From: Alphaproteobacteria bacterium
Lineage (GTDB): Bacteria; Pseudomonadota; Alphaproteobacteria; GCA-2731375
Reading direction: 5' to 3'
Length of the DNA: 14,316 nucleotides
Assembly: GCA_028281075.1 (NCBI GenBank)
Contig: JANQKO010000597.1
Coordinates: forward strand, 1-14,316
Each line of letters opens with the position of its first letter. Positions within the stretch are counted from its first letter, which is position 1. Positions 6,587-13,323 of this stretch are shown in pieces. The translations under genes were made by a program, and so were the position numbers. Under the pieces are notes generated by a model. The model did no database searches and was not told where the DNA came from. It was given only the letters and a program-made list of their open reading frames with translations.

Positions 6587-9030
6587 CCGCGCGCGGCCTG
6601 GACGACCTGATCACCGCGATTGGCGACGGCCACCGGCCGACGGCGGACGACGCCGGCCGTCTTGCCGCGGCCACGGACCTGCCGGCGCTCATGCGGGCGG
6701 CCACCGGTCTGCGGGACGCCGGCCACGGCGCCGTGATCTCCTATTCCCGCAAGGTGTTCATCCCGCTGACGCAGCTCTGCCGCGACGTCTGCCATTACTG
6801 CACCTTCGCGCATCCGCCCCGGCGTGGCGAGCCGGCCTATATGACGCCCGAGCAGGTCCTGGCCGTCGCCCGCGCCGGAGCCGAGGCCGGCTGCCGCGAG
6901 GCGCTGTTCACGCTCGGCGACAAGCCGGAGCGCCGCTACCGCGTCGCCCGCGACGAGCTGGCAGCGCTGGGCCACGCGACGACACTGTCCTATCTCGCCG
7001 AGATGGCGAAGCTGGTGCTGGACGAGACCGGCCTGCTGCCGCATATCAATCCCGGCGTGATGACGGCTGACGAGATCGCGGCCCAGCGCGCGGTGTCGGT
7101 CTCGCAGGGCATCATGCTGGAAAGCGCCTCGCCGCGCCTGAGCGAACGCGGCGGGCCGCATTTCGGCTCGCCCGACAAGCGGCCCGAGGTGCGGCTCGAC
7201 ACCATCGCCGAGGCCGGCCGGCAACAGGTGCCGTTCACGTCGGGCATCCTGATCGGCATCGGCGAAACCCGGGCCGAGCGCGTCGAGTCGCTGCTGGCGC
7301 TGCGCGACCTGCACGACCGCCACGGCCATGTCCAGGAGATCATCGTCCAGAACTTCCGGGCCAAGCCCGGTACGCGCATGGCCGACGCGCCGGAACCGGA
7401 CCTGGACGAGCTGCTCTGGACCATCGCCGTCACGCGCCTGCTGTTCGGACCCGAAATGAACATCCAGGCGCCGCCGAACCTCAGCCCCGGCGCGCTGCCG
7501 CGCCTGGCGGCGGCCGGCCTGAACGACTGGGGCGGCGTTTCGCCGGTGACGCCGGACTACGTGAACCCCGAGGCGCCGTGGCCGCACCTGCGGGCGCTGG
7601 CGCGAGAGACGGCCGATTGCGGCCACGTGCTGACCGAACGGCTGGCGATCTATCCGGCCTATACGGCCGAACCCGACCGCTGGCTGGCGGCCGACCTGCG
7701 CACCCCGGTCCGGCGCGCCATCGACGCCGACGGCTTCGCCCGCGTGGACGACTGGACGCCGGGCTCGACGGCGCCGCCGCCGAAAGTCGTCGCCGGCATC
7801 GGATCGGACGGGCGGTCGCTGCGGCCGGTCCTCGACAAGGCCGCCGACGGCGCCGACCTGACCGAGGCCGAGATCACACGGCTGTTCCGGGCACGCGGCG
7901 ACGCCTTCCATGCCGTCTGCGAAGCGGCCGATGGCGTGCGCCGGGCGGTCAACGGCGACGTCGTCAGCTATGCCGTCAACCGCAACATCAACTACACCAA
8001 CATCTGCTACTTCAAATGCCAGTTCTGCGCCTTCTCCAAGGGCAAGCTGAGCGAGAACCTGCGTGGCCGGCCCTACGACCTGGGCCTCGACGAGATCGCG
8101 CGCCGGGTCGCGGAGGCCTGGGCCCGCGGCGCCACCGAAGTCTGCATGCAGGGCGGCATCCACCCCGAATATACCGGCCGGACCTATCTCGATATCTGCC
8201 GCGCCGTGAAGCAGGCGGTGCCGGAGATGCACATCCACGCCTTCTCGCCGCTGGAGGTCTGGCAGGGCGCCAAGACGCTCGGCCAAGACCTGGCGGCGTT
8301 CCTGGCCGACCTGCGCGCGGCGGGGCTGGGGTCGCTGCCCGGCACGGCGGCCGAGGTCCTGGACGACGAGGTCCGCGCCGTGATCTGCCCGGACAAGATC
8401 GACACCGCCCAGTGGCTGGCGGTGATGGCGGCGGCGCACGCGGCCGGCCTGCGCACGACGGCGACGATCATGTACGGCCATGTCGAGCGGCCCGAGCACT
8501 GGGCGCGGCATCTCCTGCGGCTGCGCGGCCTGCAGGCGCGGACCGGCGGTTTCACCGAGTTCGTGCCGCTGCCCTTCGTGCCCATGGAGGCGCCGATCTA
8601 TCTCAAGGGCCGGGCGCGCCAGGGACCGACCTTCCGCGAGGCCGTGCTGATGCATGCCGTCGCGCGCCTCGCCCTGCACCCGCATATCCCGAACATCCAG
8701 ACCTCGTGGGTGAAGATGGGGCCCGAGGGCGTGCGCGCCTGTCTCGCCGCCGGCGCCAACGACCTCGGCGGCACGCTGATGAACGAGACCATCACGCGCG
8801 CCGCCGGCGCCAGCCACGGCCAGGAGCTGCCGCCGGCCGAGATGGAGGCGCTGATCCGGAACTGCGGGCGAACACCCCGGCAGCGCACGACCCTCTATGA
8901 CGACGTGCCGGCCGGCCGGGCCGGCGTCGGTTTCGACGCGGCGCCGCTGGCGCCGGTTGTCAACACCCCGGCCCGGCGCTACGAACGCGCCGGCCAGCCG
9001 CGGGACCTGGTGCGGTTCGGCGCGGACTGA
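6583..9030 (+). CDS. fbiC: FO synthase, fused CofG-CofH radical SAM enzyme
   Basis: FbiC builds the deazaflavin chromophore FO from tyrosine and the flavin precursor 5-amino-6-ribitylamino-uracil, using two radical SAM centres. The 815-aa protein is full length for the fused form. The N-terminal CofG-like half starts near SYSRKVFIPLTQLCRDVCHYC with cluster cysteines C66, C70 and C73, and later shows LFTLGDKPE and ILIGIGET. The C-terminal CofH-like half has YTNICYFKCQFCAFSKGK with C475, C479 and C482, then CMQGGIHPEYTG, and later FVPLPFVPMEAPIY and NDLGGTLMNETI. Both CX3CX2C motifs are intact, so both halves should be active. Translation is coupled to cofC by an ATGA overlap. The fused form is known mainly from actinobacteria; many archaea and cyanobacteria use separate CofG and CofH. 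The enzyme is cytosolic and oxygen sensitive. Confidence 0.96.
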   Translation: MTARGLDDLITAIGDGHRPTADDAGRLAAATDLPALMRAATGLRDAGHGAVISYSRKVFIPLTQLCRDVCHYCTFAHPPRRGEPAYMTPEQVLAVARAGAEAGCREALFTLGDKPERRYRVARDELAALGHATTLSYLAEMAKLVLDETGLLPHINPGVMTADEIAAQRAVSVSQGIMLESASPRLSERGGPHFGSPDKRPEVRLDTIAEAGRQQVPFTSGILIGIGETRAERVESLLALRDLHDRHGHVQEIIVQNFRAKPGTRMADAPEPDLDELLWTIAVTRLLFGPEMNIQAPPNLSPGALPRLAAAGLNDWGGVSPVTPDYVNPEAPWPHLRALARETADCGHVLTERLAIYPAYTAEPDRWLAADLRTPVRRAIDADGFARVDDWTPGSTAPPPKVVAGIGSDGRSLRPVLDKAADGADLTEAEITRLFRARGDAFHAVCEAADGVRRAVNGDVVSYAVNRNINYTNICYFKCQFCAFSKGKLSENLRGRPYDLGLDEIARRVAEAWARGATEVCMQGGIHPEYTGRTYLDICRAVKQAVPEMHIHAFSPLEVWQGAKTLGQDLAAFLADLRAAGLGSLPGTAAEVLDDEVRAVICPDKIDTAQWLAVMAAAHAAGLRTTATIMYGHVERPEHWARHLLRLRGLQARTGGFTEFVPLPFVPMEAPIYLKGRARQGPTFREAVLMHAVARLALHPHIPNIQTSWVKMGPEGVRACLAAGANDLGGTLMNETITRAAGASHGQELPPAEMEALIRNCGRTPRQRTTLYDDVPAGRAGVGFDAAPLAPVVNTPARRYERAGQPRDLVRFGAD

Positions 9031-9060
9031 GGCGGCGCGGACCCGCATGGAGGCGACGGC

Positions 9061-9732
9061 ATGCTGACGGTGATCCTCGATCTGCTGACCCCCGAACAGG
9101 TGACGGAGATCCGGCGCGTGGTCGACAATGCCGACTTCGCCGACGGCAAATACACCGCCGGCGGCCGCGCGCGGCGCGTCAAGCATAACCTGCAGATGAA
9201 GAAGGAAACCAACGCCGAGCGGGAGATCGGCCAGGTTCTGGGCAACATCCTGATGGCCAACAAGCTGTTCCGGCGCCAGGTCCAGCCCAAGCGCATCCTC
9301 GACCCGCTGATCAGCCGCTACGCCATCGGCATGGAATACGGCTTTCACGTCGACAACGCGCTGATGAACAAGCCGCAGGGCCTGCGCACGGACGTCGCCG
9401 TCACCATCTTCCTGAACAGCCCGTCCGACTATGACGGCGGCGAACTGCTGATCGACAGCCCGTTCGGCGAGCAGGAGGTGAAGCTGCCCGACGGCGCCGC
9501 CGTCTGCTATCCGGCCTCGACGCTGCACCGCGTGGCGCCGGTGACGCGCGGCCAGCGCCTGGCCGCCATCACCTGGGTCCAGAGCTACGTCCGCGACCCG
9601 GCCCGGCGCGAGATCCTGGCCGACATCGACAACGTCTACCGACACCTGACCGACACGGACGTCGACAGCGAAGCGACCGACCTCGCCTACAAGACCTATG
9701 AAAACCTGCTGCGCATGTGGGCGGAGGCGTGA
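9061..9732 (+). CDS. PKHD-type Fe(II)/2-oxoglutarate dioxygenase (PiuC/YbiX family)
   Basis: A 223-aa non-haem iron, 2-oxoglutarate-dependent hydroxylase with the length and motif order of the PiuC/YbiX family. The iron-binding facial triad is H96 and D98 (in YGFHVDNA) plus H156 (in YPASTLHRVAPV), with R166 (in VTRGQR) as the probable 2-oxoglutarate anchor. Other family blocks are RTDVAVTIFL (109-118) and YDGGELLI (124-131). GGAGG at 9049-9053 lies 7 nt before the ATG, a strong ribosome site. The gene is 30 nt after fbiC, so it is probably cotranscribed with the F420 genes. Relatives usually neighbour TonB-dependent iron receptor genes, and no such gene is here. The substrate is unknown. A role in oxygenating the same substrate as the LLM or SDR enzymes, or in iron supply, is conjecture. 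Confidence 0.88.
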   Translation: MLTVILDLLTPEQVTEIRRVVDNADFADGKYTAGGRARRVKHNLQMKKETNAEREIGQVLGNILMANKLFRRQVQPKRILDPLISRYAIGMEYGFHVDNALMNKPQGLRTDVAVTIFLNSPSDYDGGELLIDSPFGEQEVKLPDGAAVCYPASTLHRVAPVTRGQRLAAITWVQSYVRDPARREILADIDNVYRHLTDTDVDSEATDLAYKTYENLLRMWAEA

Positions 9733-9785
9733 GGTCGGGGTGAGGGCCAACGATCGAAATTGACACACGCCGAAAGGACCGGACC

Positions 9786-10541
9786 ATGCCCACGAACGTC
9801 ATCGACATGCACGGCCGGAAGGTGCTGATCACCGGCGGCAGCCGGGGATTGGGCCGGGCGATGGCGCTGGGCTTCGCCGAGGCCGGCGCCGACGTGGCGA
9901 TCGCCAGCCGCAAGCTCGAATCCTGCGCGGCGACGGCGCGCGAGATCGAGGCGCTGGGGCGAAAGGCGCTGCCGGTCGCCTGCCATGTCGGCCAGTGGGA
10001 CCAGTGCGACGCGCTGGTCGCCACGGTCTACGAGGCCTTCGGCCGCGTCGACGTGCTGGTCAACAATGCCGGCATGTCGCCGATCTACGATTCCCTGGCC
10101 GACGTCTCCGAAGCGCTCTGGGACAAGGTCATCGACGTCAATCTGAAGGGCACCTTCCGGCTCGGCGCGGTGATCGGCGCGCGCATGGCCGCCGGCGACG
10201 GCGGCGCGATCATCAACGTCTCCAGCGTCGCCGCGATCCGGCCGCGCGGCGACATCGCGCCGTACGCCGCCGCCAAGGCCGGCGTCAACGCGCTGACCGA
10301 GGCGCTGGCCGACGCCTATGGCCCCAAGGTGCGGGTCAACTGCATCATGCCGGGGCCGTTCCTGACCGACATCTCCAAGGCCTGGGACATGGCGGCGTTC
10401 GAAGCCCGCGCCCGCGACGGCATCGCCCTCGGCCGGGGCGGCGAAGCCGACGAAATCGTCGGCGCGGCGCTCTATCTCGCCTCCGATCACGCCGGCTACA
10501 CCACGGGCGCCGTGCTGAAGATCGACGGCGGGTCGCGCTAG
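9786..10541 (+). CDS. SDR family dehydrogenase, probably NADP(H)-type
   Basis: A classical short-chain dehydrogenase/reductase of 251 aa. It has the nucleotide motif TGGSRGLG (16-23), NNAG (93-96), and the catalytic set S147, Y160 and K164 (YAAAK) with the usual 13-residue Ser-Tyr spacing. The C terminus TGAVLKIDGGSR is typical. The second strand ends in IASRK with R42 and no acidic residue, which favours NADP(H). It resembles FabG-like and gluconate 5-dehydrogenase-like SDRs, but substrate cannot be assigned. AAAGGA around 9774 supports the ATG at 9786. It follows the dioxygenase gene by 53 nt and precedes another SDR by 38 nt. It is probably transcribed with the F420 block and may act on the same catabolic substrate; this is inference. 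Confidence 0.87.
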   Translation: MPTNVIDMHGRKVLITGGSRGLGRAMALGFAEAGADVAIASRKLESCAATAREIEALGRKALPVACHVGQWDQCDALVATVYEAFGRVDVLVNNAGMSPIYDSLADVSEALWDKVIDVNLKGTFRLGAVIGARMAAGDGGAIINVSSVAAIRPRGDIAPYAAAKAGVNALTEALADAYGPKVRVNCIMPGPFLTDISKAWDMAAFEARARDGIALGRGGEADEIVGAALYLASDHAGYTTGAVLKIDGGSR

Positions 10542-10565
10542 GGCCGGCGGCCGGGGATGGACTTC

Positions 10566-10573
10566 GGGAGGAA
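10566..10573 (+). promoter_or_regulatory. Ribosome binding site fixing the second SDR start
   Basis: GGGAGGAA lies 6 nt before the ATG at 10580. The reading frame is open far upstream, back to about 9995, so this site and the family N terminus together decide the start. Confidence 0.7.
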
Positions 10574-10579
10574 ACCGAC

Positions 10580-11359
10580 ATGCCACGTCTGACGAAACTC
10601 AGCCGGTCCGTCGCGGACCGCGTCGTCCTGGTGACCGGCGCCGCCAGCGGCATGGGCCGGGCGAACGCGCACCTGTTCGCCGACGAGGGCGCGCGGGTGG
10701 CCGTCACCGACATCGACGCGGCCGGCGTCGACCGGGTCGCCGGCGAGATCGCCGATGCCGGCGGCACGGCGCATGGCCGGGTGCTGGACGTCGCCGACCC
10801 GGAAGCCATCACGTCCGTCGTCGATGACGTCGCCGGTCATTTCGGCGGGCTCGACTGCGTGATCAACAATGCCGGCTTCGCCGCCGGCGCGCCGGTCGAC
10901 GACGACGGCTACGCGGCGCTGTGGCACAAGGCGCTGGACGGCCTGCTGACGGCGCATGTGCTGATCATTCGCGCCGCCCTGCCGCATCTGCGCCGGTCGG
11001 ACGCGCCACGTATCGTCAACATCGCCTCCACCGAGGCGCTCGGCGCCACGCCGGCGACCTCGCCCTACACGGTGGCGAAGCACGGCGTCGTCGGCCTGAC
11101 CCGCGCCATGGCGGTGGACCTGGGCAAGGAAGGAATCACGGTCAATTGCGTCTGTCCCGGCGCCGTGCGCACCGGCATCACCGAGGACATTCCCGAGGAA
11201 CACAAGACCAAGTTCGTGCGCCGGCGCGTGCCGCTGGTGCGCTACGCCGAGCCGGAGGAGGTCGCGCACATGACGCTGAGCATCTGCCTGCCGGCCATGA
11301 GTTATCTGAACGGCGCGGTGATCCCGGTCGACGGCGGCTTGACGATCAAGAACGCTTAG
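10580..11359 (+). CDS. SDR family dehydrogenase, probably NAD(H)-type
   Basis: A classical SDR of 259 aa. It has TGAASGMG (19-26), NNAG (96-99), and the catalytic set S150, Y163 and K167 (YTVAK) with 13-residue Ser-Tyr spacing, ending in a VDGGLTIKNA tail. The second strand ends in VTDID, where the acidic D44 favours NAD(H), in contrast to the SDR just upstream. A loop, PEEHKTKFVRRRVPLVRYAEPEE, follows the substrate-binding PGAVRTGI segment and is typical of alcohol-oxidising members. Substrate is unknown. The gene is the last in the plus-strand block and ends 32 nt before a palindromic repeat that probably marks the end of the transcript. It is only distantly similar to its SDR neighbour, so this is not a recent duplication. 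Confidence 0.88.
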   Translation: MPRLTKLSRSVADRVVLVTGAASGMGRANAHLFADEGARVAVTDIDAAGVDRVAGEIADAGGTAHGRVLDVADPEAITSVVDDVAGHFGGLDCVINNAGFAAGAPVDDDGYAALWHKALDGLLTAHVLIIRAALPHLRRSDAPRIVNIASTEALGATPATSPYTVAKHGVVGLTRAMAVDLGKEGITVNCVCPGAVRTGITEDIPEEHKTKFVRRRVPLVRYAEPEEVAHMTLSICLPAMSYLNGAVIPVDGGLTIKNA

Positions 11360-11391
11360 GCCCGAAGGTTGCAGCCGGCAGCCATTCCGTT

Positions 11392-11518
11392 AGCCCTCAC
11401 CCTCCCACGAGCTGCCGCTCGTGGGTCCCTCCCTCTCCCGCACGCGGGAGAGGGACAACTAAACCGCAGCGGTGGCGGCCCCCTCTCCCGCGCGCGGGAG
11501 AGGGTTGGGGTGAGGGCT
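11392..11518. repeat. REP-like palindromic repeat, copy 2
   Basis: A 127-bp element very like the one at 474-601 and in the same orientation. It shares the terminal inverted repeat (AGCCCTCACCC at 11392-11402, its complement at 11508-11518), the CCCTCTCCCGC hairpins and the central AAACCGCAGCGGTGG. The first hairpin here is CCCACGAGC / TGCC / GCTCGTGGG, with different bases from copy 1 but full pairing, so the structure seems to be kept under change. It also sits between convergent genes, 32 nt after the second SDR stop and 14 nt before the hyuB stop. It is a good candidate for a two-way terminator, inferred from position and fold. Confidence 0.85.
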
Positions 11519-11532
11519 ATCGGCGGTGACGA

Positions 11533-13323
11533 CTAACCTCGCTCCGCCCGCAAAGCCTCCGTCGCCGCCGCATCCACCTCGCCAGCCGGCGTCATCACGA
11601 CGCCGTAGGCGCTGCGCGCCACATCCGGCGTCACGAACCCGTCGAGGACGTCGGCCCGCACGCGCGCCGGATCGCGCATGAACGGATCGCCGTAGCCGCC
11701 GCCGGCCGGGCCGGTGACGATGAAGGTGTCGCCGGCGCCGGTCGCCGTGTGCGGCATCTTCGACGGCATCGCCCGCTCGGCGCCGTCGGCCCGGCGCAGC
11801 GTCAGGCTGGCCGTGGCGCCGTCGGCGCCGCCGGCGAAGCCCCAGGGTGCGAAGGCATGGCCCTCGCCCTCGATCGAGGCGCCGCCGGCTTCCAGATAGG
11901 TGAACTCGCGCACCGAGCCCAGGCCGCCGCGCCATTGCCCCGCCGGGCAGACGTCGTCACGCAGCTCGTAGCGGTTGATCCTGAGCGGCAAGTGCGATTC
12001 CAGGTCCTCGATCGGGTTGTTGCGCGTGTTGGCGTAGAGCGTGTCGATGGCGTCCATGCCGTCGAGGCCGCGCCGGCCGCCATAGGCGCCTTCGAAGATC
12101 TCCATATGCACCCAGTGCGTCTCGCCCTTGAGGCCGGAGAAGGCGATGACGCGCAGGTTGCCGATGCCGGCCGCGACCTTGTCCGGCACCACGTGCGACA
12201 GCGCCTTCATCAGCGTGTCGGCGAGCTGGTTGCCGGGACAGAAGCGGGCGATGGTCGGCGCCGGAAACACCGGGTTCACCATGCTGCCCTTCGGCGCGAC
12301 AATGGTGATCGGCCGGGTCAGGCCCGAGTTCTGCGGGATATGGCCGTATTCTTCGGAGTCCAGCAGGATCGAGCGCAGCGTCAGCCAGATCGCGCAATCG
12401 ACCGTGCCTTCCAGCGGCATGTTGATCGGCTTGTCGTCGATCTGCTTCGCCGTGCCGCCGAGATCGACGGTAAGTTCGTCGCCGCGCACCTTCAGCGTGA
12501 CGCACAGCGGCAGGTTCTTCTTGCTCTCGTCGTCCTGGTCCAGATAGCCGTCGAGATGCGTGGTGGCGGCATAATCGCCGTCCGGCAGGTCGGCGATGGC
12601 CCGGCGCATCAGGCGTTCGGAATAGTCCAGCAGATCGGCATAGGCGCCGGTCACCGTCTCCAGGCCATAGCGCCCGATCAGGTCGAGATAGCGCTGCGCG
12701 CCGATGCGGCAGGCGGCGATCTGCGCCTCCATGTCGCCGACCACCAGGTCTGACGTACGGATATTGTCGCGCAGCATCTGCCAGACCGGCTCCACCTTGC
12801 GGTCCCGCTGATAGACCTTGATGGCCTTGAACTGCAGGCCCTCGGCATAGGCGTCCATGGCGTCGACGATGCCGCAGGAGCCGGGACTGAGCGCGCCGAT
12901 ATCCAGGTGGTGCGCCGTGGTCACGGCGAAGCCGACCAGCGCCTCGGCATGGAACACCGGCAGGATGAAGCCGACATCGGGTCCGTGGCTGGCGCCGCCA
13001 TAGGGATCGTTGTGCATGATCACGTCGCCCGGCTCGATCGGCTCGCCGCGCTCGGCCATGATCCGCATCATGCCGCGCACGTAGCCCGGAATGGGGCCGG
13101 ACTGCAGCGGCGTGCTCTGCGTCGATTCGCAGAGCTGGTTGCCCTCGGCATCGATAATGGCGGCGCCGAAATCCTCGCTCTCGCGTATGATGCTGGAATA
13201 CGACATCCGCATCAGCTTGTAGCCCATCTCGACGGCGATATTCTCCAGCGCGCCGCGGATCACGCTGGCGGTGACGGGGTCGACGCGCGTCCGCGGCGCG
13301 CCGGCGGCGGCGGGATCGGTCAT
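11533..13323 (-). CDS. hyuB: Hydantoinase B / oxoprolinase-family beta subunit
   Basis: A 596-aa HyuB-type subunit. Together with HyuA it forms ATP-dependent amidohydrolases such as N-methylhydantoinase and 5-oxoprolinase; related pairs serve in acetone or acetophenone carboxylases. Family blocks are SYSSIIRESEDFGAAIIDAEG (41-61), MHNDPYGGASHGPDVGFI (103-120), TTAHHLDIGALSPGSCG (135-151) and, near the C terminus, AGQWRGGLGSVREF and GPAGGGYGDPF. The His and Asp residues of the second and third blocks are probable metal ligands by analogy to the family. Its ATG overlaps the stop of hyuA by 3 bases (ATGA), so the two are coupled. The reaction cannot be told from sequence. The gene is convergent with the F420 block and separated from it by a repeat, so joint control is not implied. 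Confidence 0.9.
   Translation of the reverse strand: MTDPAAAGAPRTRVDPVTASVIRGALENIAVEMGYKLMRMSYSSIIRESEDFGAAIIDAEGNQLCESTQSTPLQSGPIPGYVRGMMRIMAERGEPIEPGDVIMHNDPYGGASHGPDVGFILPVFHAEALVGFAVTTAHHLDIGALSPGSCGIVDAMDAYAEGLQFKAIKVYQRDRKVEPVWQMLRDNIRTSDLVVGDMEAQIAACRIGAQRYLDLIGRYGLETVTGAYADLLDYSERLMRRAIADLPDGDYAATTHLDGYLDQDDESKKNLPLCVTLKVRGDELTVDLGGTAKQIDDKPINMPLEGTVDCAIWLTLRSILLDSEEYGHIPQNSGLTRPITIVAPKGSMVNPVFPAPTIARFCPGNQLADTLMKALSHVVPDKVAAGIGNLRVIAFSGLKGETHWVHMEIFEGAYGGRRGLDGMDAIDTLYANTRNNPIEDLESHLPLRINRYELRDDVCPAGQWRGGLGSVREFTYLEAGGASIEGEGHAFAPWGFAGGADGATASLTLRRADGAERAMPSKMPHTATGAGDTFIVTGPAGGGYGDPFMRDPARVRADVLDGFVTPDVARSAYGVVMTPAGEVDAAATEALRAERG

Noticed and set aside
9760..9765. A perfect TTGACA -35 box before the first SDR gene
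   Set aside because: A -10 box at normal spacing would fall on the start codon at 9786, and no TATAAT-like sequence is there. It is probably chance, unless a transcript starts inside the gene.
6517..9768. A 1083-codon open frame on the minus strand
   Set aside because: It lies antisense to fbiC and the dioxygenase, both with clear family motifs. Its product is an Arg, Gly, Val and Asp-rich string with no domain I can recognise, typical of an antisense frame in high-GC DNA.
474..11518. The segment between the two repeats as a composite transposon
   Set aside because: No transposase, integrase or target-site duplication is visible, and the repeats look like REP elements rather than insertion sequences. 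It is kept only as a recombination hypothesis.
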